A stretch of 64,000 nucleotides of DNA from JASHPR01 sp963729365 (GTDB lineage Bacteria; Actinomycetota; Actinomycetes; Streptosporangiales; Streptosporangiaceae), in NCBI GenBank assembly GCA_963729365.1, contig CAVSNQ010000023.1, positions 85,582-149,581 on the forward strand, written 5' to 3'. This document shows, one piece after another, positions 16,422-25,273 of this stretch (its first letter is position 1; the number at the start of each line of letters is the position of its first letter). The translations under genes and the position numbers were made by a program. The notes beneath the pieces were generated by a model, which searched no databases, was not told the origin of the DNA, and was given only the letters and a program-made list of their open reading frames with translations.

Positions 16422-16988
16422 TTACGATTCAAGTTCAGTCAGTTTAGCTGAGCATGTTTCGCACAACACGGAGACGTCTTGTGCTCGGATATGCATGCCT
16501 CCCCATGGGAGTGTATAAGTACGCTCGTCATCCACTTCGGTGTCCGCCCAATCATCTGCGAGCTGGACTAGCGAGCGAACGTGGTTGCGCAGCTTAGCAA
16601 CGTCCGAGCAATTCCCCGCTAGAGCCTTGCGTGCCTCCTGAACTCGGAAGTCATGCTGCTCACCTAGGAACATAGGTGGTAAGACGCCAGTATTATTGAG
16701 CTGATTAAGTGCGAATTCGCGCACCCGTATACATCCAAGAATTCCGTCACGTAGGCCAGTGAGGGTCTTTGCCATCGCATACATATTGGTATCCCACGGG
16801 ATGCACGCATGAAATAGCTGGTCAGTTCCTATCCAGACTTTCCAGTGAGGAAACTCATTCTCGATGCTTGCGGCGGTCATCTGGACTTGCGCTGTCTCCG
16901 TCATCTCTGATGCTGGCTTCACGGCCGACGCCTCCTCCGCTGATGGGCTTGTCATCGATAGCATACCTCTTAATACATCTGTGGACAT
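16422..16988 (-). CDS. Orphan protein of unknown function, low-GC region
   Basis: A 188-residue protein I do not recognise. It is acidic and mostly helical by eye, with one Trp-rich patch (HWKVWIGTDQLFHACIPWDT) and two cysteines near the end (SVLCETCSAKL) that could be half of a metal site. Codon use is much more AT-rich than the surroundings, so it was probably acquired. Start ATG 16988 is the longest choice. A more convincing ribosome site (AGAGG) precedes the ATG at codons 9 and 12, so the true start may be a little inside. It is divergent from the mini-GntR gene and shares a 56-base promoter region with it, which suggests regulation by that protein. Confidence 0.6.
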   Translation of the reverse strand: MSTDVLRGMLSMTSPSAEEASAVKPASEMTETAQVQMTAASIENEFPHWKVWIGTDQLFHACIPWDTNMYAMAKTLTGLRDGILGCIRVREFALNQLNNTGVLPPMFLGEQHDFRVQEARKALAGNCSDVAKLRNHVRSLVQLADDWADTEVDDERTYTLPWGGMHIRAQDVSVLCETCSAKLTELES

Positions 16989-17044
16989 CTTATGTACGCC
17001 TAAGCTGTAGTGTGCTGTTTGTGCTGGTCAGCGGTGGGATACAG

Positions 17045-17311
17045 ATGACCACTATGAGTCTGGACGACCGGCGAGACCGTATCGAACGACGCAAACCCGA
17101 GCACCTCTGGTCACAGGTAGCAGCGGACATACGCGCAGACATCGACGCCAGCCGCCTGATGCCAGGCGACAAGCTGCCTGGCGAGCTGGAGTTGGCTGCG
17201 CAGTACGGCGTAGCTCGGCTGACGGTTCGGCATGCAGTCGCAGACCTTGTCGATGATGGCTACGTCGTGGTGCTCCGAGGACGCGGAACGTTCGTGGCCG
17301 AGCGACCCTAG
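17045..17311 (+). CDS. Short GntR-family DNA-binding protein
   Basis: An 88-residue winged helix of the GntR type with essentially no effector domain. The domain reads LWSQVAADIRADIDASRLMP, then GDKLPGELELAAQYGVARLT and the wing VVLRGRGTFVAERP, which ends two residues before the stop. A full GntR regulator is 220 residues or more, so this is either a natural mini-regulator or the surviving N-terminus of one. Such short forms occur on integrative elements of streptomycetes. Start ATG 17045 matches the domain start. It is divergent from the orphan gene and may control it. Confidence 0.8.
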   Translation: MTTMSLDDRRDRIERRKPEHLWSQVAADIRADIDASRLMPGDKLPGELELAAQYGVARLTVRHAVADLVDDGYVVVLRGRGTFVAERP

Positions 17312-17341
17312 CTATAGCTATATAGGTAGCCGACGCGCCGG

Positions 17342-18223
17342 CTATCGCATGCCGGTGGTTGAGGTTGACAGGGACCGCGGGTCGCGGCGGCGCCAGCCGC
17401 CGCGACCCGCGAGCGCGAGGAACCGGTCGACCGCGGCGTTGAACAGGCCCGGCTCCTCGAGATTGGCCGTGTGGCCGGTCTGCGGGATGACGGCCAGCCC
17501 GGAGCTCGGGATCGTGCGCTTGAGCATCAGCGCGGGCTCGAGGCAGCCCTCGTCCTCGTCGCCGACGAGGATCAGCACCGGCGCCGTGATCGCGGCCAGT
17601 TCATCGCGCAGCGCGTACAGCGAGGGCCGGGCGGCCTGGACGCCGCGCATGGTCAGCGCCGCGCCCACCGCAGAGTGCTCGCCGAGTGCCGCGGCGAACT
17701 CGGCCCAGCCGCGCGGGTTCTTGTTCTGGAACTGCACCCGGGCCGGGCCCACCGCGTAGCGCCGGGCGACTTGCGACGCGCCCTCGGCCTCGAACGCGTC
17801 CGCGATCGCCTCGCTCTCCGCCCGGAACGCCGCCCGCCGGTCGGGATGCGCGCCGTACCCTGCCCCGGCGACCACGGCGGTCCGGACCCGGTCCGGGTGG
17901 CGCATCATCAGGTGCAGCGTGGTGAACCCGCCCATGGACAGGCCCACCACGTGGGCACGCTGCACCCCCGCGGCATCCAGAACGGCGATCGCGTCGGCGA
18001 CCGCCCGATCCTGGCTGTACGCGCCCGGCTCGGCCGGGACGTCCGACGGCGGGTAGCCGCGCGCCGAGTACGTGATGCAGCGGTAGCTCCCCGAGAAGTA
18101 CCGCACCTGCGGCTCCCAGCTGCGGTGGTCACCAGCGAACTCATGCAGGAACAGCAGCGGCGCGCCGGTCCCGGTGATCTCGGTGTACAGGGCGACGCCG
18201 TCGTCGGTGCGGATCACGGGCAT
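17342..18223 (-). CDS. Alpha/beta-hydrolase
   Basis: A 293-residue alpha/beta hydrolase. The oxyanion region reads LLFLHEFAGDHRSW, the nucleophile elbow is VVGLSMGGFTT (Ser near residue 98), the acid Asp is in ILVGDEDEG, and the His is in PQTGHTANLEEP. The shape is close to 3-oxoadipate enol-lactonase and related C-C or ester hydrolases. Start ATG 18223 begins MPVIRTDDGVALYTE, the usual N-terminus. It lies 41 bases after the FCD-type GntR gene, the last gene of a minus-strand set with molybdenum hydroxylase subunits. A role in hydrolysing a ring-opened or lactone intermediate is inference from that setting. Confidence 0.88.
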   Translation of the reverse strand: MPVIRTDDGVALYTEITGTGAPLLFLHEFAGDHRSWEPQVRYFSGSYRCITYSARGYPPSDVPAEPGAYSQDRAVADAIAVLDAAGVQRAHVVGLSMGGFTTLHLMMRHPDRVRTAVVAGAGYGAHPDRRAAFRAESEAIADAFEAEGASQVARRYAVGPARVQFQNKNPRGWAEFAAALGEHSAVGAALTMRGVQAARPSLYALRDELAAITAPVLILVGDEDEGCLEPALMLKRTIPSSGLAVIPQTGHTANLEEPGLFNAAVDRFLALAGRGGWRRRDPRSLSTSTTGMR

Positions 18224-18264
18224 GGCTGGCCTTCCGGTCGATGGGATGACGGCGGGCCCGGCGG

Positions 18265-18924
18265 TCAGGACCCGGCGGCGCGCTCGGCGCCCACGATGTG
18301 CTGGTAGGTCAGTGCGCTTGCGGCGTCGGCGTCCCCGGCGCGCAGCGCGTCCAGGATCGCGTCGTGCTGGCGCGCTGACTCGGCGTGCGTGCGCTGCACC
18401 CGGGGGCCGCCGTGCAGCGACGCCCACAGCAGCCGCATCAGCGACATCAGCAGCGGGCTGCGCGAGTACTGGTACAGCGTGAAGTGGAATTCCCGGTTGA
18501 GCTCGGCGTAGCGGGGGTCGTCCTCGGCTAGGGCCCGCATCCGCTCGTTCAGATGCTGCAGCTCCGCCAGGCCAGCCTCGCCGATCTTGCGGGCGGCGAG
18601 CGAAGCGCCGAGCGACTCGAGCGCCGCACGGATCTGGAAGTTCTCCTCGACCGGCCCGTCGTCGGGCATCACCACGGTGAACCCGCGATGGGTGTCCCCG
18701 ATGACCAGCCCCTCGGACTCCAGCCGCCGCATGGCCTCGCGCACCGGGGTCTGGCTGACGCCGAAGCGCTGCGCGAGGTCCCGCTGGCGCAGCTGCTGTC
18801 CCGCCGTGAGCTCGCCGGTGATGATCAGTTCACGGATCAGGGCAGCCACCATGTCGGTCTTGCTGACGTAGCTCACCGCGCCGTGACCGATAGCTGCCAG
18901 CGCGTCGGTGCCTGGGACGGACAT
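18265..18924 (-). CDS. FCD-domain GntR-family regulator
   Basis: A 219-residue FadR-subfamily regulator. An N-terminal winged helix (DLAQRFGVSQTPVREAMRRL) is followed by an all-helical FCD ligand-binding domain with the metal residues usual to it (Asp/His in LNREFHFTLY and the late SARQHDAIL). Start ATG 18924 has GGAAGG upstream, and it shares bases with the stop of the upstream Mo-subunit gene (TGATG). It is embedded in the catabolic operon, so it likely senses a pathway acid. Its probable operator is the palindrome TGGTATACCA, found twice in the adjacent plus-strand promoters (25244-25253, 26162-26171), which fits the TGGT-N-ACCA type of FadR-family sites. Confidence 0.88.
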   Translation of the reverse strand: MSVPGTDALAAIGHGAVSYVSKTDMVAALIRELIITGELTAGQQLRQRDLAQRFGVSQTPVREAMRRLESEGLVIGDTHRGFTVVMPDDGPVEENFQIRAALESLGASLAARKIGEAGLAELQHLNERMRALAEDDPRYAELNREFHFTLYQYSRSPLLMSLMRLLWASLHGGPRVQRTHAESARQHDAILDALRAGDADAASALTYQHIVGAERAAGS

Positions 18925-21323
18925 CACCGGATACCTTCCGTGCTCGCAGCCTGCCAACCGGCGGGCCGTTCGGCTGGGGCGGGCTGGGTAGGCCGGCCGG
19001 GCACGGCGGGCGGTGCAGCACTGCCAGAGGCGCCGAGGACCTGCACCCGCGCCGCGGTGAGCGGCAGCCTGCCGACGCTCCCGGCCAGGCCGAGCGCGTC
19101 CCTTACCGCGCTGGCCAGCACCGCGCCCGCAGCGCTGATCCCGCCCTCGCCGGCGCCGCGCAAACCCAGTGGGTTCCCCGGCGCTGGCGACTGCTGCGTC
19201 ACCAGGACGTCGATCGGCGGCACCTCGGCGGCGGTCGGCATGCGGTAGTCGATGAACGTCGTCGCCTGCGGCTGGCCGGCCTCGTCGTAGCCGAACTCCT
19301 CGAGCAGTGCGCCACCGATGCCCTGGGCGGCGCCGCCCCGCAGCTGTCCCTCGACCAGGGTCGGGTTGACCGCACGGCCCACCTCGTAGGCCACCAGGTA
19401 GCGGAGCACCCGCACCAGGCCGGTGCCCGCGTCGACGTCGACGACCGCGATGTGCACCCCGTACGGATAGGTCATGTGCGCGGCGTCGAACCGGCGGCGC
19501 GCGGAAAGACCGGCGGGCTCGCCAGGCCGGAGGTACCCGCTGGCCGGAGCCGCCGCCCTGGCCACCTCGGCGAGGGTGACCGAGGCAGCAGGATCGCCGC
19601 GCACGCTGACCGCGCCGCCGGAGACGGTCAGGTCGTCCTCGGCCACCTCGAGCATCCGCGCGGCCAGCTCGGTGACCCGCTGGCGCACCGCCCGCGCGGC
19701 CGCGTGCACCGCGTTGCCCGCGACGACCGTGGTGCGGGACGCCCAGGAGCCCATGCCGAACGGCTGCAGGTCGGTATCGCCGCAGACCACGCTGACCGCG
19801 CCGGGTTCGACGCCAAGGGCGTCGGCGGTTATCTGGCCGAGCACGGTCTCGACGCCCTGGCCCAGCGAGGTGCCGCCGGACAGCACCCGGACCGCGCCGC
19901 CGGTGCTGACCAGCACGTCCGCCGTCTCCTGCGGGCCGAGACCGCTCTTCTCCAGGAACATGGCCACGCCGAGCCCGCGCAGCCGCCCGTCCCGCCGGCC
20001 GCTGTCCACCGCGCCGGGGTAACCCAGCCGCGCGGCCTCACCGACCGCGGCGTCCAGCAGCCCAGGGTAGTCGCCGGCGTCGAGCACCATGTCGGTGCCG
20101 AGCGTCGTGATCGGCCGGCGGTGCGGCAGCTCGCTGGCGCGCAGCAGGTTGCGGCGCCGCAGCTCGACCCGGTCCATCCCAAGCTCGGCCGCTGCGACGT
20201 CGAGCAGCTGCTCACGGGCCGCGGTTCCCTCGAACCGGCCCGGCGCCCGGTAGGTGCCGCACGGGGTCTTGTTGGTCAGCACCACCCGGATCCGGCCGCG
20301 GTAGGCGGGCACCCGGTACGGTCCCGGCAGCATCGCCACGGTCAGCTCGGGGACGGTGATCCCGTGCGTCCGGCAGTAGGCGCCGTTGTCGTGCAGCACG
20401 TCGTCGCACAGCGCCGTGATCACGCCGTCGCCGTCGAACGCGGCAGCGATCCGGTGTGTTTGCTGCCGGGAGTGGTTCACCGCCACCAGGTGCTCGGCCC
20501 GGTCTTCGGCCCATTTCACCGGTCGGCCCAGGGACCGGGCGAGCCACGGCACAAGGAAGTCCTCCGGGTAGAACTCGCCGCGCACGCCGAACCCGCCGCC
20601 GGCGTCGACCGCGGGCACGTGGATCAGGGTCTCGTCGACCCCGAGCATCGCGGCCAGCACACCGCGGTTGAACACGGGAACCTTGGTCATGCCGAAGATC
20701 GACAGCTCGCCGCTGCGCCGGTCCACGTCGGCCAGCAGTGCCCGGGTCTCCAGCGGCACCGCGGTGTGCCTGCCGATCTCGATCTCGGTCTCGACAACCC
20801 GGGCCGCCCGCGCGAACGCGGCGTCGACGTCGCCGTAGCCCAGGGTGAAGTCGGCGGCGACGTTCCCGGCCGGGAACAGCCGCGGCGACGCCGGCGCCGC
20901 GGCCGCGGCGGCGTCCAGCACCGCAGGCTCCTCGTCGATGTCGATGTCGATCAGCTCGGCGGCGTCCTCGGCCGCGTACGGGTCCCCGGCGACCACCACG
21001 GCGAGCGGCTCGCCCACGTAGCGCACCATGTCGGCGGCGAGTACCGGCTGCAGGAACCCGCTGAGGTCGATGCCCTGCAGCAGCAGCCGCACCGGGATGA
21101 CCAGGCCCGGCGGCAGGTCGGCGGCGGTCACCACGGCGACCACGCCCGGGGCGCACGCGGCGAGCCTCGTGTCAACCGAGCGCAGCCGGCCGTGCGCGAT
21201 GGGGGAGCGGACGACCCGTGCCCAGCACTGCCCGCTGGCGCTGAAGTCGTCGCCGAACCGGCCGAGGCCGCGCAGCAGCCGCGGGTCCTCCTTGCGCGCC
21301 GCGCGCGTCCCGACCGATGTCAT
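18924..21323 (-). CDS. Xanthine-dehydrogenase-family molybdopterin-binding subunit (second copy)
   Basis: A 799-residue large subunit of a molybdenum hydroxylase. N-terminal residues KEDPRLLRGLGRFGDD, the Mo-cofactor loop VDAGGGFGVRGEF, the segment CGTYRAPGRFEG in the position of the CO dehydrogenase active loop, and the catalytic Glu in LRGAGEGGISAAG are all present. The loop is not AYXCSFR, so it is not a form I CO dehydrogenase. It should hydroxylate an aromatic or heteroaromatic substrate or an aldehyde with water as oxygen donor. Start ATG 21323 overlaps the stop of the 2Fe-2S gene (ATGA). Unlike its paralogue upstream, its frame is unbroken. Confidence 0.88.
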   Translation of the reverse strand: MTSVGTRAARKEDPRLLRGLGRFGDDFSASGQCWARVVRSPIAHGRLRSVDTRLAACAPGVVAVVTAADLPPGLVIPVRLLLQGIDLSGFLQPVLAADMVRYVGEPLAVVVAGDPYAAEDAAELIDIDIDEEPAVLDAAAAAAPASPRLFPAGNVAADFTLGYGDVDAAFARAARVVETEIEIGRHTAVPLETRALLADVDRRSGELSIFGMTKVPVFNRGVLAAMLGVDETLIHVPAVDAGGGFGVRGEFYPEDFLVPWLARSLGRPVKWAEDRAEHLVAVNHSRQQTHRIAAAFDGDGVITALCDDVLHDNGAYCRTHGITVPELTVAMLPGPYRVPAYRGRIRVVLTNKTPCGTYRAPGRFEGTAAREQLLDVAAAELGMDRVELRRRNLLRASELPHRRPITTLGTDMVLDAGDYPGLLDAAVGEAARLGYPGAVDSGRRDGRLRGLGVAMFLEKSGLGPQETADVLVSTGGAVRVLSGGTSLGQGVETVLGQITADALGVEPGAVSVVCGDTDLQPFGMGSWASRTTVVAGNAVHAAARAVRQRVTELAARMLEVAEDDLTVSGGAVSVRGDPAASVTLAEVARAAAPASGYLRPGEPAGLSARRRFDAAHMTYPYGVHIAVVDVDAGTGLVRVLRYLVAYEVGRAVNPTLVEGQLRGGAAQGIGGALLEEFGYDEAGQPQATTFIDYRMPTAAEVPPIDVLVTQQSPAPGNPLGLRGAGEGGISAAGAVLASAVRDALGLAGSVGRLPLTAARVQVLGASGSAAPPAVPGRPTQPAPAERPAGWQAASTEGIR

Positions 21324-21829
21324 CGTCTGCCAGCCGCGTTGCGATACCGCGCCCGGGCGGTCGCCAGCACCGCGTCCACGATCCCCTGATAGCCGGTGCA
21401 CCGGCACAGGTTCGAGGCGGCAAGCTCGCGGATCTCCGCCTCGGTCGGCTCGCCGGCCCCGGCCGCCTGCCGCTCGGCCAGATAGGCCTCGGCCAGCATC
21501 AGGAAGCCCGGCGTGCAGAAACCGCACTGCAGCCCGTGATGATCGCTGAACGCCTGCTGCAGATCGGACAGCTCCTCGCCGTCGGCCAGGCCCTCGACGG
21601 TGCGTACGTCGCACCCGTCGGCCTGCACCCCGAACATGAGGCAGGAGCGGACCGGCGAGGAGTCCACGAGCACGGTGCACGCCCCGCAGATGCCGTGCTC
21701 ACAGCCCAGGTGCGTGCCGGTGTACCCCAGGTCGTGGCGCAGCATGTCCGCGAGCGTCCGGCGGGTCTCGACGGCCAGCTCGTGCTCGGCGCCGTTGACC
21801 CGGACCCGGATCTGCCTGATGTCCTTCAC
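21320..21829 (-). CDS. (2Fe-2S)-binding subunit of a molybdenum hydroxylase
   Basis: A 169-residue CoxS/CutS-type small subunit. The plant-type ferredoxin cluster is GCEHGICGACTVLVD with the later Cys in SCLMFG. The second helical cluster is CGFCTPGF plus NLCRCTGYQ. All eight cysteines are in place. It passes electrons from the Mo site to the FAD subunit. Both ends overlap neighbours by four bases (ATGA), so it sits inside a tight operon between two Mo subunits. It can pair with either large subunit, both of which are present in one transcript. Confidence 0.93.
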   Translation of the reverse strand: MKDIRQIRVRVNGAEHELAVETRRTLADMLRHDLGYTGTHLGCEHGICGACTVLVDSSPVRSCLMFGVQADGCDVRTVEGLADGEELSDLQQAFSDHHGLQCGFCTPGFLMLAEAYLAERQAAGAGEPTEAEIRELAASNLCRCTGYQGIVDAVLATARARYRNAAGRR

Positions 21830-24256
21830 GCGGCCCCCTTCCGGTGCTCCCCGCTCGCCCCGCCCGCCCCGCCCGGCTCGCCCACGGTGACCGCGTCGCC
21901 GGCCAGCGCCGCGCAGACCTCCGCGGGCAGCACGGGCACGTGATCGAACGAGATCCCGGCCGGCCGCAGCGCGTCGTTGATCGCGTTGAGCACCGCCGCG
22001 GGCGCGCCGATCATGCCCCCCTCACCCATGCCCTTGGCGCCGGTCCCGCTGAACTGCGAGGCGGTCTCCAGGTGCGTGATCTGCACCGGGCACAGCTCCG
22101 CGGCGGTAGGGGCCAGGTAGTCCATCAGCGTGGTGCTGCCTGGCTGGCCGTCCTCGTCGTAACGGACCCGCTCCAGCAGGGCGGCGCCCACGCCTTGCGC
22201 CACGCCGCCGCTGACCTGGCCGTCCACGATCATCGGGTTGATCACGACGCCGCAGTCCTCGACCACCAGGTACCGGCGGAGCCGGATCTCGCCGGTGCCG
22301 GGGTCGACCGTCACCATCGCCGCGTGGCACGCGTTGGAGAACGTGCCGGGCGGGTCGAAGCTGGCCCTGGCCTCGAGCCCATAGCGGAGCTCTTCGGGCA
22401 GCCGGTGCGTCTGGAAGTGCACGATCCGGGCCAGCTCGCCGACCGGCAGCGCCGCGCGGTCGTCGCCGCGAACCCGCGCCGAGCCCTCGGCCAGCTCGAT
22501 GTCATCCGCGCTGGCCTCGAGCAGGTGCGCGGCCACCTGCCGCAGCTGCCGGGCGACCACTGCGGCGGCGCGGTCGGCCGCGCCGCCGCCGATCACGATC
22601 GAGCGGCTGCCCCAGGTGCCCCAGCCGTAGGAGGCCAGGTCGGTGTCGCCCTGCCGCAGCCGGACCTGCGCCGGGTGCACGCCCAGCCGGTCGGCCACGA
22701 TCTGGGCGAACGTGGTCTCGTGGCCCTGGCCGTGGCCGCAGGTCCCGGTCGTCACGATGACCTCGCCGGACGGATCCATCCGCACCAGCGCGGTGTCGTA
22801 GCCGGGCGTCATCGCCATCCGGCGCTGCGACATCGTCGGCGTGCCGTAGGCCGTCCGCTCCGAAAAGCACGCGTAACCCACACCGACCATCAAGCCGGCT
22901 TGACCCGGGGGCGGCGCAGCGTTCAGGAAAGTCTCTTTGACCTGCCGTTCCGCGAGATCAAGCGACTCGAGGTAACTGCCCTCGTCGTAGCTGATGCCGT
23001 TGACACCGGTGTAGGGGAACTCGCCGGGCCCGATCATGTTGCGGCGCCGCACGTCGAGCGCGTCGATGCCGAGCTCGGCGGCCGCCTTCTCCATCAGCCG
23101 CTCCATGACCAGCACCAGCTGCGGCCGGGATACCCCGCGGTACGGGGCGGTGGGCGCCTTGTTGGTCGCGATCGCGCGGCCCCGGGCCCGGTAGGCAGGG
23201 ATCTTGTAGATGCCCGGCAGCTCGGTGCACGCCATCAGCGGCTCGACCGCCGAGGTGAACGGGAACGCCGAGTACGCGCCGACGTCGCAGTCGATCTCGG
23301 CCGCGAGCCCGAGGATCCGGCCGTCGCGGTCGAACCCGGCGCGCACCTGGTAGCGCTGCTCGTGGCCGTGGAACGAGGCGGTGAGGTTCTCCTGGCGGTC
23401 CTCGATCCAGGACACCGGCCTGCGCAGCCGCCGCGCCGCGTCGGCCACCGCGATCTCTTCCCTGCCGACCACGCACTTGAGCCCGAACCCGCCGCCGACG
23501 TCCGGGGCGATCACCCGCACGCCGTGCTCCGGGATGCCAAGGGCCTGCGCCACGCCGGACCGCACCTGATGCGGCACCTGGGTGGACACGTGCAGGACCA
23601 GCTGCTGGTCGCGGTCGTCCCACTCGGCCAGGCAGGCGCGGCCCTCGAGCGGCAGCGCAGCCACCCGGGCGCTGCGGAACACGGCGTCGATCACGACCGG
23701 CGCGGCGGCGAAGATGCCGGGCAGCGCTGGGGTCGTCGAACATGGTCAGGTCCACCAGGCAGTTCCCGGAGAGGCCAGTCATGGACCTGGCGGGCGGCGG
23801 CTGCCCTGGGCGGCTTCGATGCCGGGGATCGCCTGGAGCGGGCGCCAGTCGACATCCACCAGTTCGGCCGCGTCCTGCGCGGCGTAAGGGTCGTCGGCGA
23901 GCACCATCGCGACCGGCTCGCCCGCGAAGCGGACCTGGTCTCCGGCCAGCATCGGCATCCGGGTCGGCGTGAACTCGTCCCGTTCCAGCATCGCGATCAG
24001 GTACGGATGGCCGAGGTCGGCCGCGGTGAACGCGGCGCGCGACGCCCGGCAGCGCCAGGGCGGCCGACGTGTCGATCCCGGTCACCTCGGCCGCCGGGAA
24101 CGGGCTGCGCGCGAACGCGGCGTGCAGCATGCCCGCCCTGGTCAGGTCGCCGACGAACCGGCCGCGGCCGAGCAGCATCCGGCGGTCTTCCTTGCGCGGC
24201 ACGGATGCGCCCACCCAGCGGCCGGTCTGGGCGTTCAGGCGTGCCTCGCGGCTCAT
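21826..24256 (-). pseudogene. Molybdopterin-binding subunit of a molybdenum hydroxylase, frameshifted
   Basis: Reading minus from 24256, the first 70 or so residues (VGASVPRKEDRRMLLGRGRF, ending AALALPGV) are followed in the next frame by AFTAADLGHPYLIAML and RFAGEPVAMVLADDPYAAQD. Then SMTGLSGNCLVDLTMFDDPS returns to the first frame. The rest, from about 23730 to the stop at 21826 (VIDAVFRSARVAALPLEGRA, APDVGGGFGLK, GMGEGGMIGAP), is in a third phase. Frame changes lie near 24030, 23785 and 23730. All domains and the catalytic Glu are otherwise present, so decay is recent or these are assembly errors. The active loop reads TAPYRGVSRP. It overlaps both neighbours by four bases. Confidence 0.8.
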
Positions 24257-25146
24257 TGCCCGCTCGCCTCGGCCAGCGCCCGCGAGACCAGGGTCGCGGT
24301 CAGCTGCCTGCGGTACCGGGCGTCGCCGCTCTCGTCGTCCGGCGGGTCGATCTGGGCCGCCGCGAGCTCCCCGGCCTCGCGCCAGGTGCCGGCCGCTGCG
24401 GGCTGGCCGGCCAGGCTGGTCGCGTCCACCACGAACGGGGCCGGGCTGACCCCGCCGAGCACGATGCGGGCCTGCCGGAGCACGCCGCCGTCCGGCTGCC
24501 CGTTCGCGCCTCGGCGCCGTCTGCGCCGCCGAGGTCGACGGACACGGCGGCCGCGACGGTCGCGAAGTCGCCCTGCCGCTGCGCGAACTCGGTGAGCGCG
24601 GCGCGCGGCGCCGGGGCCGGGAACCACACCTCGGTGATCACCTCGTCCGGGCCGGCCGCGGTGGTGAAGAAGCCCTCGAAGAACTCGCCGGCGCCGACCT
24701 GGCGCTGCCCGCCCGGGACCGGCCAGGATGACCTGCGCGCCGAGCAGCACCGCGAGGATGCACCACTCCGCCGTCGAGTCACCGTGGGCGATGCTGCCGC
24801 CGAAGGTGCCGCGGGAGCGGATGGGGTAATGGCCGATCCAGCGCGCCGACCGCTGCAGCACCCCGAACCCGGCCAGCACGGCTGGGTCCTGCGTGGTCTC
24901 CACTGCGCGGTGCCGTGTCAGCGCGCCGACGTGCAGGCCGTCCGGGCCCGCCCGCAGGTAGCCCAGGCCGGGGATGCGGGTGATGTCGACCAGCGCGCTC
25001 GGCCGTGCCAGCCGGAGGTTCATCATCGGGACCAGGCTCTGCCCGCCCGCCAGGACCTTGGCGTCCTCGCCGAGCTCGGTCAGCAGCGCGACGGCCTCGG
25101 CGACGTCATGGGCGACGTGGTAGGTAAACGGCGCTGGCTTCACCAC
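24253..25146 (-). CDS. FAD-binding (CoxM-type) subunit of a molybdenum hydroxylase, with two compensating frame changes
   Basis: The frame of 297 residues opens with a clear CoxM N-terminus (FTYHVAHDVAEAVALLTELG, then the FAD loops AGGQSLVPMMNLRLARP and RSRGTFGGSIAHGDSTAEW) and ends with the family C-terminus (VLGGVSPAPFVVDATSL). The middle, about residues 143-217, is a run of Arg/Gly. In the shifted frame over 24720-24495 the expected sequence appears: GEFFEGFFTTAAGPDEVITE and FAQRQGDFATVAAAVSVDLG. Two compensating indels thus hide inside an open frame. The protein as written would misfold. Tandem GTG starts at 25146/25143 follow GGAGGAGC; the second is better spaced. It is the first gene of the operon. 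Confidence 0.82.
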   Translation of the reverse strand: MVKPAPFTYHVAHDVAEAVALLTELGEDAKVLAGGQSLVPMMNLRLARPSALVDITRIPGLGYLRAGPDGLHVGALTRHRAVETTQDPAVLAGFGVLQRSARWIGHYPIRSRGTFGGSIAHGDSTAEWCILAVLLGAQVILAGPGRAAPGRRRRVLRGLLHHRGRPGRGDHRGVVPGPGAARRAHRVRAAAGRLRDRRGRRVRRPRRRRRRRGANGQPDGGVLRQARIVLGGVSPAPFVVDATSLAGQPAAAGTWREAGELAAAQIDPPDDESGDARYRRQLTATLVSRALAEASGQ

Positions 25147-25168
25147 GCTCCTCCCGGCGGCTGGCCGA

Positions 25169-25234
25169 TCAGAGATAAGCCGCTCCTAGCGGCGCCCGAT
25201 CTCTGCCGCGGCTGCTCCGCCGGTCAGAGATAAG
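25169..25234. repeat. Two 11-bp direct repeats TCAGAGATAAG in the shared promoter
   Basis: TCAGAGATAAG occurs at 25169-25179 and again at 25224-25234, 55 bases apart, between the divergent FAD-subunit and enoyl-CoA hydratase genes. The repeated arms could be activator sites or promoter parts. Nothing further can be said from sequence alone. Confidence 0.5.
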
Positions 25235-25240
25235 ATCCTC

Positions 25241-25254
25241 ATTTGGTATACCAT
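25241..25254. promoter_or_regulatory. Probable GntR (FCD) operator, copy 1
   Basis: ATTTGGTATACCAT contains the perfect 10-bp palindrome TGGTATACCA (25244-25253). It lies 20 bases before the enoyl-CoA hydratase start and 95 bases before the divergent FAD-subunit gene, so one site could control both. An identical 14-mer precedes the SDR gene. The FCD-type GntR gene in the same cluster is the natural candidate ligand-responsive repressor. Confidence 0.7.
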
Positions 25255-25273
25255 ATTTCAGCAGGAGCCGGAC

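Noticed and set aside
18924..21323. Form I carbon monoxide dehydrogenase
   Set aside because: The AYXCSFR active loop is absent (CGTYRAPGR in one copy, TAPYRGVSR in the other), so the genes are general molybdenum hydroxylases.
21844..25233. Very long plus-strand open frame opposite the Mo-hydroxylase genes
   Set aside because: It is an antisense shadow: its sequence is His/Arg/Gly-rich with no domains, while the minus strand holds clear cofactor motifs.
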